Below, in pieces: positions 38,296-50,680 of a stretch of 64,000 nucleotides of DNA (positions are counted from its first letter, which is position 1; each line of letters opens with the position of its first letter). Under the pieces are notes generated by a model. That model did no database searches. It saw only the letters and a list, made by a program, of their open reading frames with translations, and had not been told where the DNA came from. This DNA is from Baylisascaris procyonis. Its lineage: Eukaryota > Nematoda > Chromadorea > Rhabditida > Ascarididae. The translations under genes and the position numbers were made by a program. The stretch is from positions 2,671,501-2,735,500 of the forward strand of contig JAZARR010000110.1 in the NCBI GenBank assembly GCA_037389465.1, written 5' to 3'.

Positions 38296-41200
38296 GTCCA
38301 TTTAGCTAATTCTGTAAACAACGCTTGATAATTATGAATTCGCCTTATCTTTCGAGAGTCACATAGTGCATTAATCTCTGAAATGCAACTCATATAAGAT
38401 AATTAACGCAAAAAAAAGCATTTATATTCAGTGCGAAGTAAGGTTTTATAAAAGTTTCTGCAGCACCCGTTAATATCATTCAAAAAAAGCGGCTGGCTCT
38501 AACATAGATATGAGTGAATCTTAAATGGCTGTCCATAACTGGAAATACTACTCGCTGCACAATTTGACTATATATGTAGATACAAGTCATATGTATGCAA
38601 CACAATGAAGTACATAGTAATGAAGTGACCTTAATCTACAAAATATGCATAATTCATAATTAACTATAACATTCATGTTATCATAGAGACTATTCGAACC
38701 CGATTAGGAGGAATTTACAAGTATGTCAAAAATGGAAAGGAAAATTATTGAAATTAGAAAATATATCGGAAAAGAAAATGCAAAATTCTTAAAAATAAAA
38801 TGAACAAAAATAAATTTAGATATGTGAGATTTAGCATTATTTCCTTTAGTGAATGCATGAAATATGCTTCCAAATAGAGGATTGATAATGCAATTTCTGG
38901 CTAACTTTCAATGAAACATATATTTAAATAGTTAGAATTAGACGAGAGGGAGAGACAGAGAGGATTTCATCAAACACACGCTTACGAATGTCAACTTGGC
39001 GGCATGCGAATATACGATCTGCATAGTGCAATTAAACAACAAAAACTTAATTCCTCTTTAAATTAGTTCTGAAATCAAAAAAAGTGGATTTTTTTCTCTT
39101 TTTTTCGGAAATCATTATTCATCGTTTGTTAAAAAACTTGAATATTACTATCGCCGTGATATTTATATACTAAATAGTAATTCATATTTATTTACCAAAA
39201 TACATTCAAATTTGCAGCCTTAAATTTTTTAGAAAAATAGCTCAACTTTAATAAACTCCTTTTTTTTTTAAAAACTCACCACTCTTTCCCCTTCCTTTAC
39301 CTAAAATTTTTAGTCAATTACAATTCCGTAGAGGGATTCATTCCTGCTGAAATGATATATAATAAGACATTAATTTTGATTGGTTTGACGAAAGATGTCG
39401 ACCAGAGAACGATTCTACAAAGCGAATTTCAAAAAAAAAAAAAAAAAGTAAACCTCTAAGGGTGCACATTAGGAAGCTAGTTGCTTCGTAGCAACGCTAA
39501 GCTTGACATCGATTATCGATTAGTCTTTATTAAGTACATATTATCGTTTGCAATCTTCTTCTAACAAACTACAAGTGTACTTTTTTCTTCGTTCGCATTC
39601 TCGACTTTGTGAGGATAGTATTATGAAATTTTATTAGCCATTAAATACCTGAAAATTTCATGTACTAATAGAGCGGAAAATGTTCTCTTTATTGAGAAAT
39701 CAAATTCTAAAGGTTGAGTGTTTTCTTTGAAAGATTAATCTTTGCGAAATTGTGCAGTCATATGCAAATACGCATAATTATACCTTCGGTGAGTCATTAA
39801 TTAAAATATTAATTGTGTGATTTTCACTTTTAATTTATATAATCGATTGCCTACTTTTCAGTCACTTATAATCTATAATTCTTTTAAAATGTCTATGCAT
39901 AATATTGATTTCTAATGACGTATTTTGAAGTAAATAGCAAAGAGGTCACCAAATGTGAATCATTTGTAGTTTAATGGCTTTAAAGAAATGCAAATAAAAG
40001 TTGATTTAGTGGAGAATGGAAATTTTTTTCAGTGATTAAGTAGGATGTATAAACGTCGAACGGAAATGCTCGCAATAGAGTGCTACATTAGGCAGCAAAC
40101 GTCGAGTCGACGATCGAAAAAAAAACCATTGAAGCATATCAACGTTGCTATATTCATATTGGGTATACCACTTAAGCAAAGGCGGGCGTAAACGAATTCA
40201 CAAAGAAGGTGGCGAACGGTTCTTTGAGTCTAGAAGAGAGGCAAATTGTTTTGTTATGCTGAATCGTTGTCTAAACAAACGCTGAGGCTTAGATTTGCAT
40301 AAATATATATATTTTTTTAAAACACTATTTTCATTAGCAAAACAGATCACTCTACTCATATATTTGAGTGTCTGCGCATCTGTGATCGTATATGCGTGCG
40401 TACATATGAAAATAATATTGAGAAAATTAAAGGAAATATATCATTGTTTAATTTTTTCGTTAAAGAGCAGGAAAGAAAATAGGCGAAAAAAAAGAATGTT
40501 GAAGAAGAGATAACATCAGTTTTTTTTTTCATTTTGCAAGGCTTCCATCTTTTTTAAATTGAAATTTAAAAGAATTTTCCACCGGGGAATCAAATACTCC
40601 TCTATCCGAGAAATATTTATCGTTGATCGGGCGATTATTGATCTCTAACGATCTAGAATTACGGAACGATTGAATATTTTCAAGTTTCGAACATCAATAA
40701 TGGGATGTGAATTTATCCAATTTTTGTCTGTAAGCAATTTCGAAGAAGCCGGATATACTCTAATTAAATTAAAAAAATTCATATAGGATATGGGACAAAG
40801 TTAGGAGAGTTTTCACAAAACGCAGAATTTCAAACTTTACACTATATTATTTCCACATTTCTTAACTTTGATATAGATTCGATTCATCATCATCAAATCG
40901 TATTCAGCACCTGAAATTAAACAATTTCAAATTGCTCGTTTAAGCTTCAGAAATTCAATATTTTCAGCCGTACCATATCATTTGCCAACTAGTGATTTGA
41001 CTAAATAATAAAAATTATTTTGACTATATAATTGAAAACATATTTGAAAACAATCAAAAAAGATCATCGAACCATTTTTGCATAGCGATTTTTGTAAAAT
41101 GAAAAATCATATCAATTAAAATATATGCAAATTTTTTGATTGTTTTCAAGTATATTTAGCTCTATTTGAAGTTTATGAATCAATATGATAAAATAGGTGA

Positions 41201-43770
41201 TTGAACCTATAGTGGGTAATTCAATCAACAAATTTAATATCCGCAACAAATTTTAATGGTTTCAAATTCGTTCCCAAGTTGAAGCTATCGAACCGACAAG
41301 CATATACATACATTCATGTAAGGCTTAACGCTTCGATAATGCACTTCTACAAGGCAATTTTATTGAATTTTAATAAAGAAAAAGACAAATTTACCAACGA
41401 GAGGCTCAAATGAGTACAGCGAAAAATATTTGAAAATTTCGCTCATTATAGCTAAAAAATGATAGGTGCCATCATATAAAACAACGGCTTCCTCTTTGCA
41501 ATAAAGAAGTGCATAAAAACGTCACCCTATTTGCATATAGCAACGAATAAAACTCGAATAAATGACATCTCATTTGCATATGACAACGTTTAGAGCGAGC
41601 TTTTAAAGATTCATTAAAGTTTATACCCTATATTTCCGATTTTCCACTCATTTTCTTGAAAAAAAAAATTTTTTTTTCACTTAAAATTTACAATTCAACT
41701 CGATAATTTAGCGCTAAATTTCACTGATATTTTATGCAATGTCTATGTTTTTGGAAATTATCGGCTTTTTTTCATATCACTGAGTTTGATCTTTTCGTAT
41801 CTTATTGATCAGTCCTTCTTATCGATATTGCTCGGCTTATTTCATCCAATTTGCATTTTCGGTATTCAGATTATTTCCTATACAATTCGTATTTTAATTT
41901 TTAATTTTTATTCTTATTCAATTTTCCTCAGCTAAAGAGGACCTGAAATCAACGGTGAATCTCATTTTCGTCGAAAATTGTAAGAAAACGGCGAAATCGT
42001 AAATAAGGCGACTTTAATTAACGAAAGCCTTTCGTTCTTTAACTAACAATTGTCATCGTTTATTACATTAACGTATATTGTTCATTGAATTCCTTTAAAG
42101 ATCCTCAATAAAAAATAAGAATTCTTTAATATTGGTAATTTAACCGAAATGTTGGTTATATTGGTTCTACCTATCAATTCTTCCTGAAATATCTATTTAT
42201 TATTTGAATATTAAAATAGCATTTGCATTTTTTTAATTGATAACAGTTACTTCCGGCTGATGAAGAATTTTATTGATGTACGATTAAGATGGAATGATAA
42301 GGAAATAGCAAATATTCAATATAAGAGAGATATAAGCTTAAATTATGCAAAAATTTATGCAAATTTCAACAAAAAAAAAACTTGAATAATTTGGTTGCAA
42401 TTATCGAATTCAATTGTGTCAGAATTTTATGGCTATATTTTGCGATCTCTCATTTTGCATAAGAAACAAGAGTGGTTGTAAGGAAATTAATGAGCATTTA
42501 ACGGATAGAGTATAACGTAACATTTCATTCAAAATTATTTAGATTACACTATTGCCGCTTCACTGCGTTAACGACTACAATTTATTTTCTCTCGTCGATG
42601 CATTTAAGTGGAAAATTTCGAAAGGAAGTTAAGTTTAATGCATTAATCGAATGCAGCACTTTCATATATACATATTTTAATGAAATATTATTGCAATTAA
42701 AAAAAAAAATTATGAACATTAATGAAATATATATTTAAAAAAAAAATTAAAATTTAAAGATGAGATGAAAAATAACTTAGTGATATAATAATGATAAAGG
42801 AGAATGCTAGAAAAATATGCATCAAATTTCCGCTTCGATAAGTTTGTTTACGCGTAAAATTTGGCACTAATGAATAGACATGAGAAGCGAATATCGCGAA
42901 ACTTTGATATTCATAAAAAGGCACTCGTTATTATATGATAGAGTAAGCAAAAATTTGGTGAAATGCTCTCGAGCACTGATTCAATTTTCATTTGCACCCG
43001 GCTGTCAATACGTCTAGAAATTAATACATCATTAAAAGTCTTTTTATGAGCATTAGAAATATCTACGCAATTGCTTGATCAGATATGGATGGAATTATAA
43101 ATCAGAGAAAATTTTGGTTTTTGGTATGAATATGGGAAACCCTCTAAGAAATTTTGAATTTCATTTGATAAATCTCTATAAAAGATATATAAGGTATAAT
43201 TACAGGTATGCAAGATTATCAATAAAATGATAAATATAGGGAAAAAGACACGAAAGGTTTCAAGGTAATTGAAAACTTTTTTTTTTCAAAAATGCAGACA
43301 AATATTGAAGAAAAACATTCAAAGGATACAATGCTTGAAACTTAATTAAGTTTTCTAAGCTAGCTTAATGTAACCGAATCAAAGCGCTACAAAATGAGCA
43401 CAATAGTCGATATAGGAATGAAGTAGAAAGGAAAAGTGGATGGAGTTGTATTACAAGGCAACAATCACCTCAGATTACGATCTATGAAACAAATGAATGG
43501 TAGAATAATCAACCAATAGATATAAATGTTATAAGTCCTTTATTTCTATTCTTTGTTCTTTCTGCATTTAATAAATATGTCATAAATGATGGAAAATATT
43601 GACGAATAAAAGTTTTTTTTTTTTTGCAAAACATAAATTTTAGACAAATAAATTGATACATTTTGGCAATGACGAAAATTTATTTAGCGATTTAATGTGG
43701 TTATAAATTTATACTTAATAATATACTCGAAATATATGGCGCCATTTTGGGAACAAGCTCGATAAAGTGA

Positions 43771-43932
43771 ATGGCGATTGCCGTAGTTGATCTACAGCAT
43801 CGACTTGATCGTCGACTTCAGAAATGTCAACTCCTCGTTATGACAGGAGTCAATATCGAAGATCCGAGCCGTTCGTTAGTCGGAATCACAATAAGCAACA
43901 GTCAATTACTTCACCTGCTAAATGGAGTTTGA
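43771..43932 (+). CDS. Hypothetical small ORF (53 residues)
   Basis: An ATG-to-TGA frame in a sharply less AT-rich island of about 170 bp within AT-rich DNA. It begins MAIAVVDLQHRLDRRLQK and ends NSQLLHLLNGV. Third positions vary between C, G, T and A, as in real genes here, rather than the A/T runs of the flanks. There is no membrane segment, no signal peptide and one Cys. I see no splice partners and no family. It may be a small gene, a lone exon or an old transposon fragment. Confidence 0.27.
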   Translation: MAIAVVDLQHRLDRRLQKCQLLVMTGVNIEDPSRSLVGITISNSQLLHLLNGV

Positions 43933-46171
43933 GTGCAAAGCATAAATTTTGAACTTCAACAAAATTACAGCACATTTTGCTAAAGCCGTCTGTCACTAAT
44001 TGAATAAAAAAGGTCAAAAAAGTTTCTTTAGAGAGTCTGCTAAGTACTTGTTCAAAGCAAATGATCAGTGATCAATCAGGCCAAGATATGCATCATTTTG
44101 TTTGCTTTTTTTGTATGGAGGCGATCATAGATTATACATGCATATTAAATTCCATCATATTTAATATCGCCTTCTCAATAAGTTGACTCAAATGATCGAC
44201 GTTTCATCTTAGGAATTTTCAGACAAAAAATTCATAAAATTTAAAATTGTAATTTTTTCAAAGAAAATAAAAGGATTTTTCAATAGATTTGTCTCTCTGA
44301 TCTCATCTCATAGCATCTTTAATAATAAGTGTCAAAAAATTGTGCAGATAAATAGCGCGGATTCTAAATATTGCAGATGAAAATATTTTGAGAATTAATT
44401 ATAAATCACAAATGGATTCAACACCTTGAGATGAATTTCTGAAAAAGATGGAAGATCACCGACAAAGGCATTTCACTTTGCTGCTGCAAATTATAGGCAT
44501 AAGCAGTAGAGATGAAATTTGTATCTTTATTGCGTCTACATGGATCATCTGAAAGAGGATTTAAGCTAGGCGCAGGTGCATGTCGATGTCTAGATGGAAT
44601 TTGTTTATATGCAGATATGAATCTCTGTGAAAGAATAGTAACCAGCCGGCTGACGCAAACATTCATTTATTAATTGAATTATTTTATGCTAATAAGCTGC
44701 TTATATATTCAAAAATATCATTCATATGGATCGTTCTTCCTCTATATAACTTAAATTGTAGGGCTGGAAAAAAATCAACGATATGGAACTTTTTACTCTT
44801 CAATATGCTCATCAAATATTATTCGCTCAATCATCGGATGGAATTTCCTCATCATATGTCATGAATGAAAAATTGAATAGAATTGAAAGAAATTATTTAT
44901 TTATTTATTTTTTTTTTTTTGTAAGAATTCGTTCACTTAAAAATTTTTTTACTCAAAAAAGTTGGCAAATTCATTCATTTAGCGTCAAGAGTTCATTCTG
45001 CAAAGAAAACACTAATCTTAATAATTAAGTCATTCGCCGGAATAACTTCGGGAAATCCTACTTGAAGTTCGATCATTTAGTAAAAAAATTGCTTAAGAGT
45101 CACTAGCATCGGGAGAAACTTTGGATTATCTGTAATTATTGAAGTGAGCGGCAAATTCTTTTGCGCATTAAAAATAACTGTGCTAATAGTATATGGAATA
45201 AGAAATGTTCTCTTCACGCGTAAGTACTATAGGAGCAGAATCAGGAAATTACTACAGGAACAGGAAAAGGGAAAGTTTAAAATGGCACAAATAAAACCCA
45301 TAAACATTGTTTGCTTTTCGACTAGATCATAACGTAAAGTTATAAGCATAAATTTATTTCAATGTGGATATTATTCACTTAAATCATACAATGCCATATG
45401 ACATATGAGAAGTTAAAATATGCGGCAGTCGGCTGGCTTATAGACAGATTGCTGTTTTTTTTTTTTTAACTGAAGTATACACGTGCATCCGGACTTGCAT
45501 ATGTTCGCTTTTGCTCGACAACATTAAAAAAAAAAGAAAGAAAGAAAAACCTCAATGAGGCATTTTTAAAGTCTCGCGCAAATCAATTTAAAAATGCCTT
45601 AAGGGCAAATAGTTTTATGCTAATTACTTTCAATAAAAGAAAAGAAGCTATAAAAAGAAGAAATAAATTAGAATAATAATTGATGATGATTCGTCAAAAA
45701 AGTCAAAGCAAAATAAGCTGGCAATAATTTCAATGAATAAATTCGCACTTATATATATATATATACAAATGAATGCAATTATTTTGTTTCGCCGATTCTA
45801 GCAACTAAACAAGCAACGATTCATAAAAATTGTAATTAAATATGCAGATTTTATTGTTATAGCTACTGAATAAAGCGAACGCCCCATATGATTGCTAATT
45901 AAAAATGCGAAAAAAAAAAAACGATGAACGGATAGCCCCGAACGCTGGCAAATATGAATAGACATTGGCAATTACTTTATTAAATTATCAACAGTCAAAA
46001 AAATCATAAGTGATTTGCTCAATAAGTCGATTTGGCACTCATTTTTTTTTATAAGATGGTAGAGATGATTTTAGAAATATCGTGTAATTTATCTAAAATT
46101 TTCAATTTTATTGTAATAGTTAAGCGTCTGATCGATTAAACATTGTTTTCTAAAGAATTTTTTATGATATA

Positions 46172-47690
46172 CGTAATTTTTCGCATTTTTCATTACTCAA
46201 TAAGCCTCTATCGTAATCGTCAAATTTGCTTACTGTTTGAAATTAGCATAAAATGAAATAATTTTCTGAAATTTGAAATAGTTTAATGGATTTTCGAAAA
46301 TCTGCTATCCACTAAATGCTTTACACCCATTTGAAAGTGAAAATTCAACTTGCTAATAGCATTTGAAGAAAGAAATCCATACAACAGTTATTCGATTTCA
46401 ATTAGAAGTATATATGATAAGCATCTATAAGTGAAACGTTAGGCTAATAATGCCTATAAGAGGACCTAAACTTAACTCTTTAGTATCAGAAAAAATAATG
46501 GAAAACAAAATTGTAAGACAAGTCAAGAAGGATTGAAATCATAAAACTTTCATTCTACTCTCAATAATGGTCGCCATATGGTCGATTATAAAATTTGTGA
46601 CGAGGAAAAATTAGTGGCCGACAAATACCACTGAAGCTCAACGGAGCGTTTTGTGGCTCATCGAAAGCTTATCTGGATCGATGATGGTGACCTTGTGAGA
46701 TATTATAGAATATTGTAACTTCAACAACATTTTCTCAACAACGAATCACTACATGTAAAACCAATCATTTAGCGAAATCCACTGTAAATAATTAGCCATA
46801 TATTGATACGAATGAACTAGCACTGAAGAATAAACACAATCAAAGATGTTAGATGTGAGCCACACATTCACCTACACAAGTAAGAACGATGTGAACAATA
46901 GTGATGTAGTACGGGGTTAGAAGTAAATATAGTAGGTCAAAATAGATGATGAGATCATAATTAATTTGTTATTTGCGCACAATGTAGCGCAAACTGCTGT
47001 TATATTTGCAATTGTAGAATTTCGTAACAAAAAACTTTGTTAGATGGTTTGTTTCATTGAGAGAGAAAAATAGCTCCAAAATATAAAAGGCCCCCCAAAA
47101 TGGGGGGGGGGCGGCGGTGGGGGAGGAAATGGTTCTTAAAATCTTTGATCAACACGTTCAACTACCATATTATTGCAATAGGGAGATTAGTCTGCCTCAA
47201 GAGCAATAACACTGGAGAAAATCACCACATTGTGCTGTAAAACTTTTATATTCAAATATATTTCATTCAAGTATATTTTATGTATATATTCAAATATATT
47301 TCAAATATTTAAATGGTAAGAAAAATATTTTTTTTCAGAAGAATTCAGCGTCTTAATTATTTCCTCCAACTTTATCTGAGATAGAGCAAATTTGCGAAAG
47401 CACATTTTTTTTTAAATGCGATGCAGCATTTATGCACATATACGTGTGTATTTTCATCTGCCCGTAGATAAAACTATTAACTGCAAATCAAGAGCAGCTG
47501 AGATCAGAGTAACGAAATTCGATGGATATGTTATATGTCATAAGTTTACTGCCCATATTATATCACAATTTAATTCATTACCTTCGAAAGCAGCTGAAGA
47601 TCTTCAAAGATATCAGAAAACATGCATATATTTTAAACTAGTAGGATTTCTGATTTTATGAAGATGAAACTATAAAAGATGAATATTAGT
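46172..47690 (+). repeat. Left arm of a large near-perfect inverted repeat
   Basis: About 1519 bp whose reverse complement recurs at 47846-49372. By eye the inner ~1.38 kb matches base for base except in the G-run near 47103-47125, while the outermost ~140 bp (46172-46310) differs by about six substitutions. The arm contains an 81-codon ATG frame (47416-47661) and a G-rich block (TGGGGGGGGG followed by GCGGCGGTGGGGG). Confidence 0.95.
47416..47661 (+). other. 81-codon ORF carried in both repeat arms
   Basis: An intact ATG frame, repeated identically on the minus strand at 48120-47875 in the other arm. It begins MRCSIYAHIRVYFHLPVDK and has four Cys. The central part (SRAAEIRVTKFDGY, later FNSLPSKAAEDLQRYQK) looks more protein-like than the flanks. 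No family is recognised. Its conservation between arms follows from the overall identity of the arms and is not evidence of coding. Confidence 0.2.
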
Positions 47691-47845
47691 ATGCCCCTGG
47701 CCCATATGAGCGGCTCACATGTGATGTATTCTTGCATTGCGCCGACCTTACCTAACAACTTCACGAGTTACCTAAAAAAACAAAAATATATTTAAAAAAC
47801 TCATTCATGCTTTAAAGCCGATTCAAATGCCAAAGAAATCTCCCA
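47691..47845. other. Unique spacer at the centre of the inverted repeat
   Basis: A 155 bp stretch separating the two arms; the arms lose all similarity exactly at its edges (after GAATATTAGT on the left, before ACTAATATTC on the right). The left part is less AT-rich (CCCCTGGCCCATATGAG), the right part A/T-rich. A transcript through the locus would form a hairpin with this as its loop. Confidence 0.9.
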
Positions 47846-49372
47846 ACTAATATTCATCTTTTATAGTTTCATCTTCATAAAATCAGAAATCCTACTAGTT
47901 TAAAATATATGCATGTTTTCTGATATCTTTGAAGATCTTCAGCTGCTTTCGAAGGTAATGAATTAAATTGTGATATAATATGGGCAGTAAACTTATGACA
48001 TATAACATATCCATCGAATTTCGTTACTCTGATCTCAGCTGCTCTTGATTTGCAGTTAATAGTTTTATCTACGGGCAGATGAAAATACACACGTATATGT
48101 GCATAAATGCTGCATCGCATTTAAAAAAAAAAATGTGCTTTCGCAAATTTGCTCTATCTCAGATAAAGTTGGAGGAAATAATTAAGACGCTGAATTCTTC
48201 TGAAAAAAAATATTTTTCTTACCATTTAAATATTTGAAATATATTTGAATATATACATAAAATATACTTGAATGAAATATATTTGAATATAAAAGTTTTA
48301 CAGCACAATGTGGTGATTTTCTCCAGTGTTATTGCTCTTGAGGCAGACTAATCTCCCTATTGCAATAATATGGTAGTTGAACGTGTTGATCAAAGATTTT
48401 AAGAACCATTTCCCCTCCCCCCACCGCCGCCCCCCCCCCCCCATTTTGGGGGGCCTTTTATATTTTGGAGCTATTTTTCTCTCTCAATGAAACAAACCAT
48501 CTAACAAAGTTTTTTGTTACGAAATTCTACAATTGCAAATATAACAGCAGTTTGCGCTACATTGTGCGCAAATAACAAATTAATTATGATCTCATCATCT
48601 ATTTTGACCTACTATATTTACTTCTAACCCCGTACTACATCACTATTGTTCACATCGTTCTTACTTGTGTAGGTGAATGTGTGGCTCACATCTAACATCT
48701 TTGATTGTGTTTATTCTTCAGTGCTAGTTCATTCGTATCAATATATGGCTAATTATTTACAGTGGATTTCGCTAAATGATTGGTTTTACATGTAGTGATT
48801 CGTTGTTGAGAAAATGTTGTTGAAGTTACAATATTCTATAATATCTCACAAGGTCACCATCATCGATCCAGATAAGCTTTCGATGAGCCACAAAACGCTC
48901 CGTTGAGCTTCAGTGGTATTTGTCGGCCACTAATTTTTCCTCGTCACAAATTTTATAATCGACCATATGGCGACCATTATTGAGAGTAGAATGAAAGTTT
49001 TATGATTTCAATCCTTCTTGACTTGTCTTACAATTTTGTTTTCCATTATTTTTTCTGATACTAAAGAGTTAAGTTTAGGTCCTCTTATAGGCATTATTAG
49101 CCTAACGTTTCACTTATAGATGCTTATCATATATACTTCTAATTGAAATCGAATAACTGTTGTATGGATTTCTTTCTTCAAATGCTATTAGCAAGTTGAA
49201 TTTTCACTTTCAAATGGGTGTAAAGCATTTAGTGGATAGCAAATTTTCGAAAATCCATTAAACTATTTCAAATTTTAGAAAGTTATTTCATTTTATGCTA
49301 ATTTTAAACAGTAACCAAATTTGACGATTACGATAGAGGCTTATTGAGTGATGAAAAATGCGAAAAATTACG
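47846..49372 (-). repeat. Right arm of the large inverted repeat
   Basis: About 1527 bp, the reverse complement of 46172-47690. It is eight bases longer, partly from a longer C-run near 48420-48445. The outer end at 49372 is followed by unrelated sequence. It carries the minus-strand copy of the 81-codon frame at 47875-48120. Confidence 0.95.
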
Positions 49373-49732
49373 GTTAATTACGGTTTTCAATTTTCAAATA
49401 AGAATTGGAAATGTAGCCTTCATTTTCAAAAAAAATTTTTTTTTGAAAGAATTTACCCTCAATTTGAGTAAATAAATTTCTGAAATTCTCAATAAATTTA
49501 TTCTTCATACATTTTCCACTTTTTTGCGTGAAACATTCATTAGAAGAAATAAAAGTGATACATAAGTAGATAATTCTTAAGGAATGAGTAAATATAATCA
49601 AAGATATAGGAAGTGAGTATGCCAAATTTTTGCGGAAGAAAAAACCCAATGAATATTGATATTGTTGAAAGAGGTGAATTTTGAATACAATATGATTGGA
49701 AAGAGTGGTAGAACCAGAAATGAAATGTTCTA

Positions 49733-49782
<50 letters not shown>

Positions 49783-50680
49783 AAGGAGCTATATTTATAA
49801 TCGTAGAATTTTAGACCGAATAAATTTTCATGAAAGAGAAAAATTTTCTGAGTCGAAAAAATAGTGACATTTTTTTCGGTAGATGTGTTCCATTCAGATA
49901 ATGGCGCTCGCATCTAATAGAAATTCTTTTGCTTCACTCGAAATCAGTGCTGAATTTTGTCGAATAATGGTGGAGTGAAAAAGATTATTTATCATTGAAA
50001 TGAAGCAGGAATGGAGTCTTTTAAAGATATGAACAATCCGATTCCTCAGTGGTGTCTTTGATTATTCATAAATTGATAAGTTGATTGGAAAAGTTTGATA
50101 AAACTTTGAAAAAAAAAATAAACTTTAAAACTTGAAATGCATCATCGAATTCTATCTATACGTTCGAATAATCGAATAATGCTTAGCAAAAGTTTTAAGC
50201 AATTATGCTTACATCTTGAGAGTACTATAGAGTGCAACAGATGGCGATATAAAGGTGTGAAATAAGTGATTACCTTTAAATAAAAAAAAATGTTGCATGC
50301 AATATGCGAAAGAAATTTTCAACTTATTGTAGCAAACACATAAATTTAACGCCTAAATGAGAACGTGCTTTAATGTTGTGTTCACTAAGAGTGTGGCGGA
50401 GATTGTTAGACGACGAGAGTATATGTAGTCAGTTGGTGCGTTGAGACGAACTTCGGGCGACTAGTTCGAGCTATAACGCTCTCGATTCTTACTTCTCGTG
50501 ATCATTCATCGTTTTCTACACTAAATTTCACGTTCAACATAATCATTATTACTATATTTACAACTTTTTCAAGTTTGCGGCTTATTTCTATTTATTCTAT
50601 TCGATTATGCAAATTTTACTGAATTATTAACTGATACAGTATGTGATAAAAAAAAAACGGTGAATGCATACTACTTGGAT
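49373..50680. other. 5' flank and probable leader of the receptor kinase gene
   Basis: AT-rich and unremarkable up to about 50380, apart from an (AT)n array at 49734-49779. From about 50390 to 50520 base composition rises in G+C (GTGGCGGAGATTGTTAGACG and following), the usual look here of transcribed leader or core promoter. No clear TATA box is called because the whole region is AT-rich. Confidence 0.4.
49734..49779. repeat. (AT)n microsatellite
   Basis: A clean dinucleotide array of about 22 units beyond the outer edge of the right repeat arm. Confidence 0.95.
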
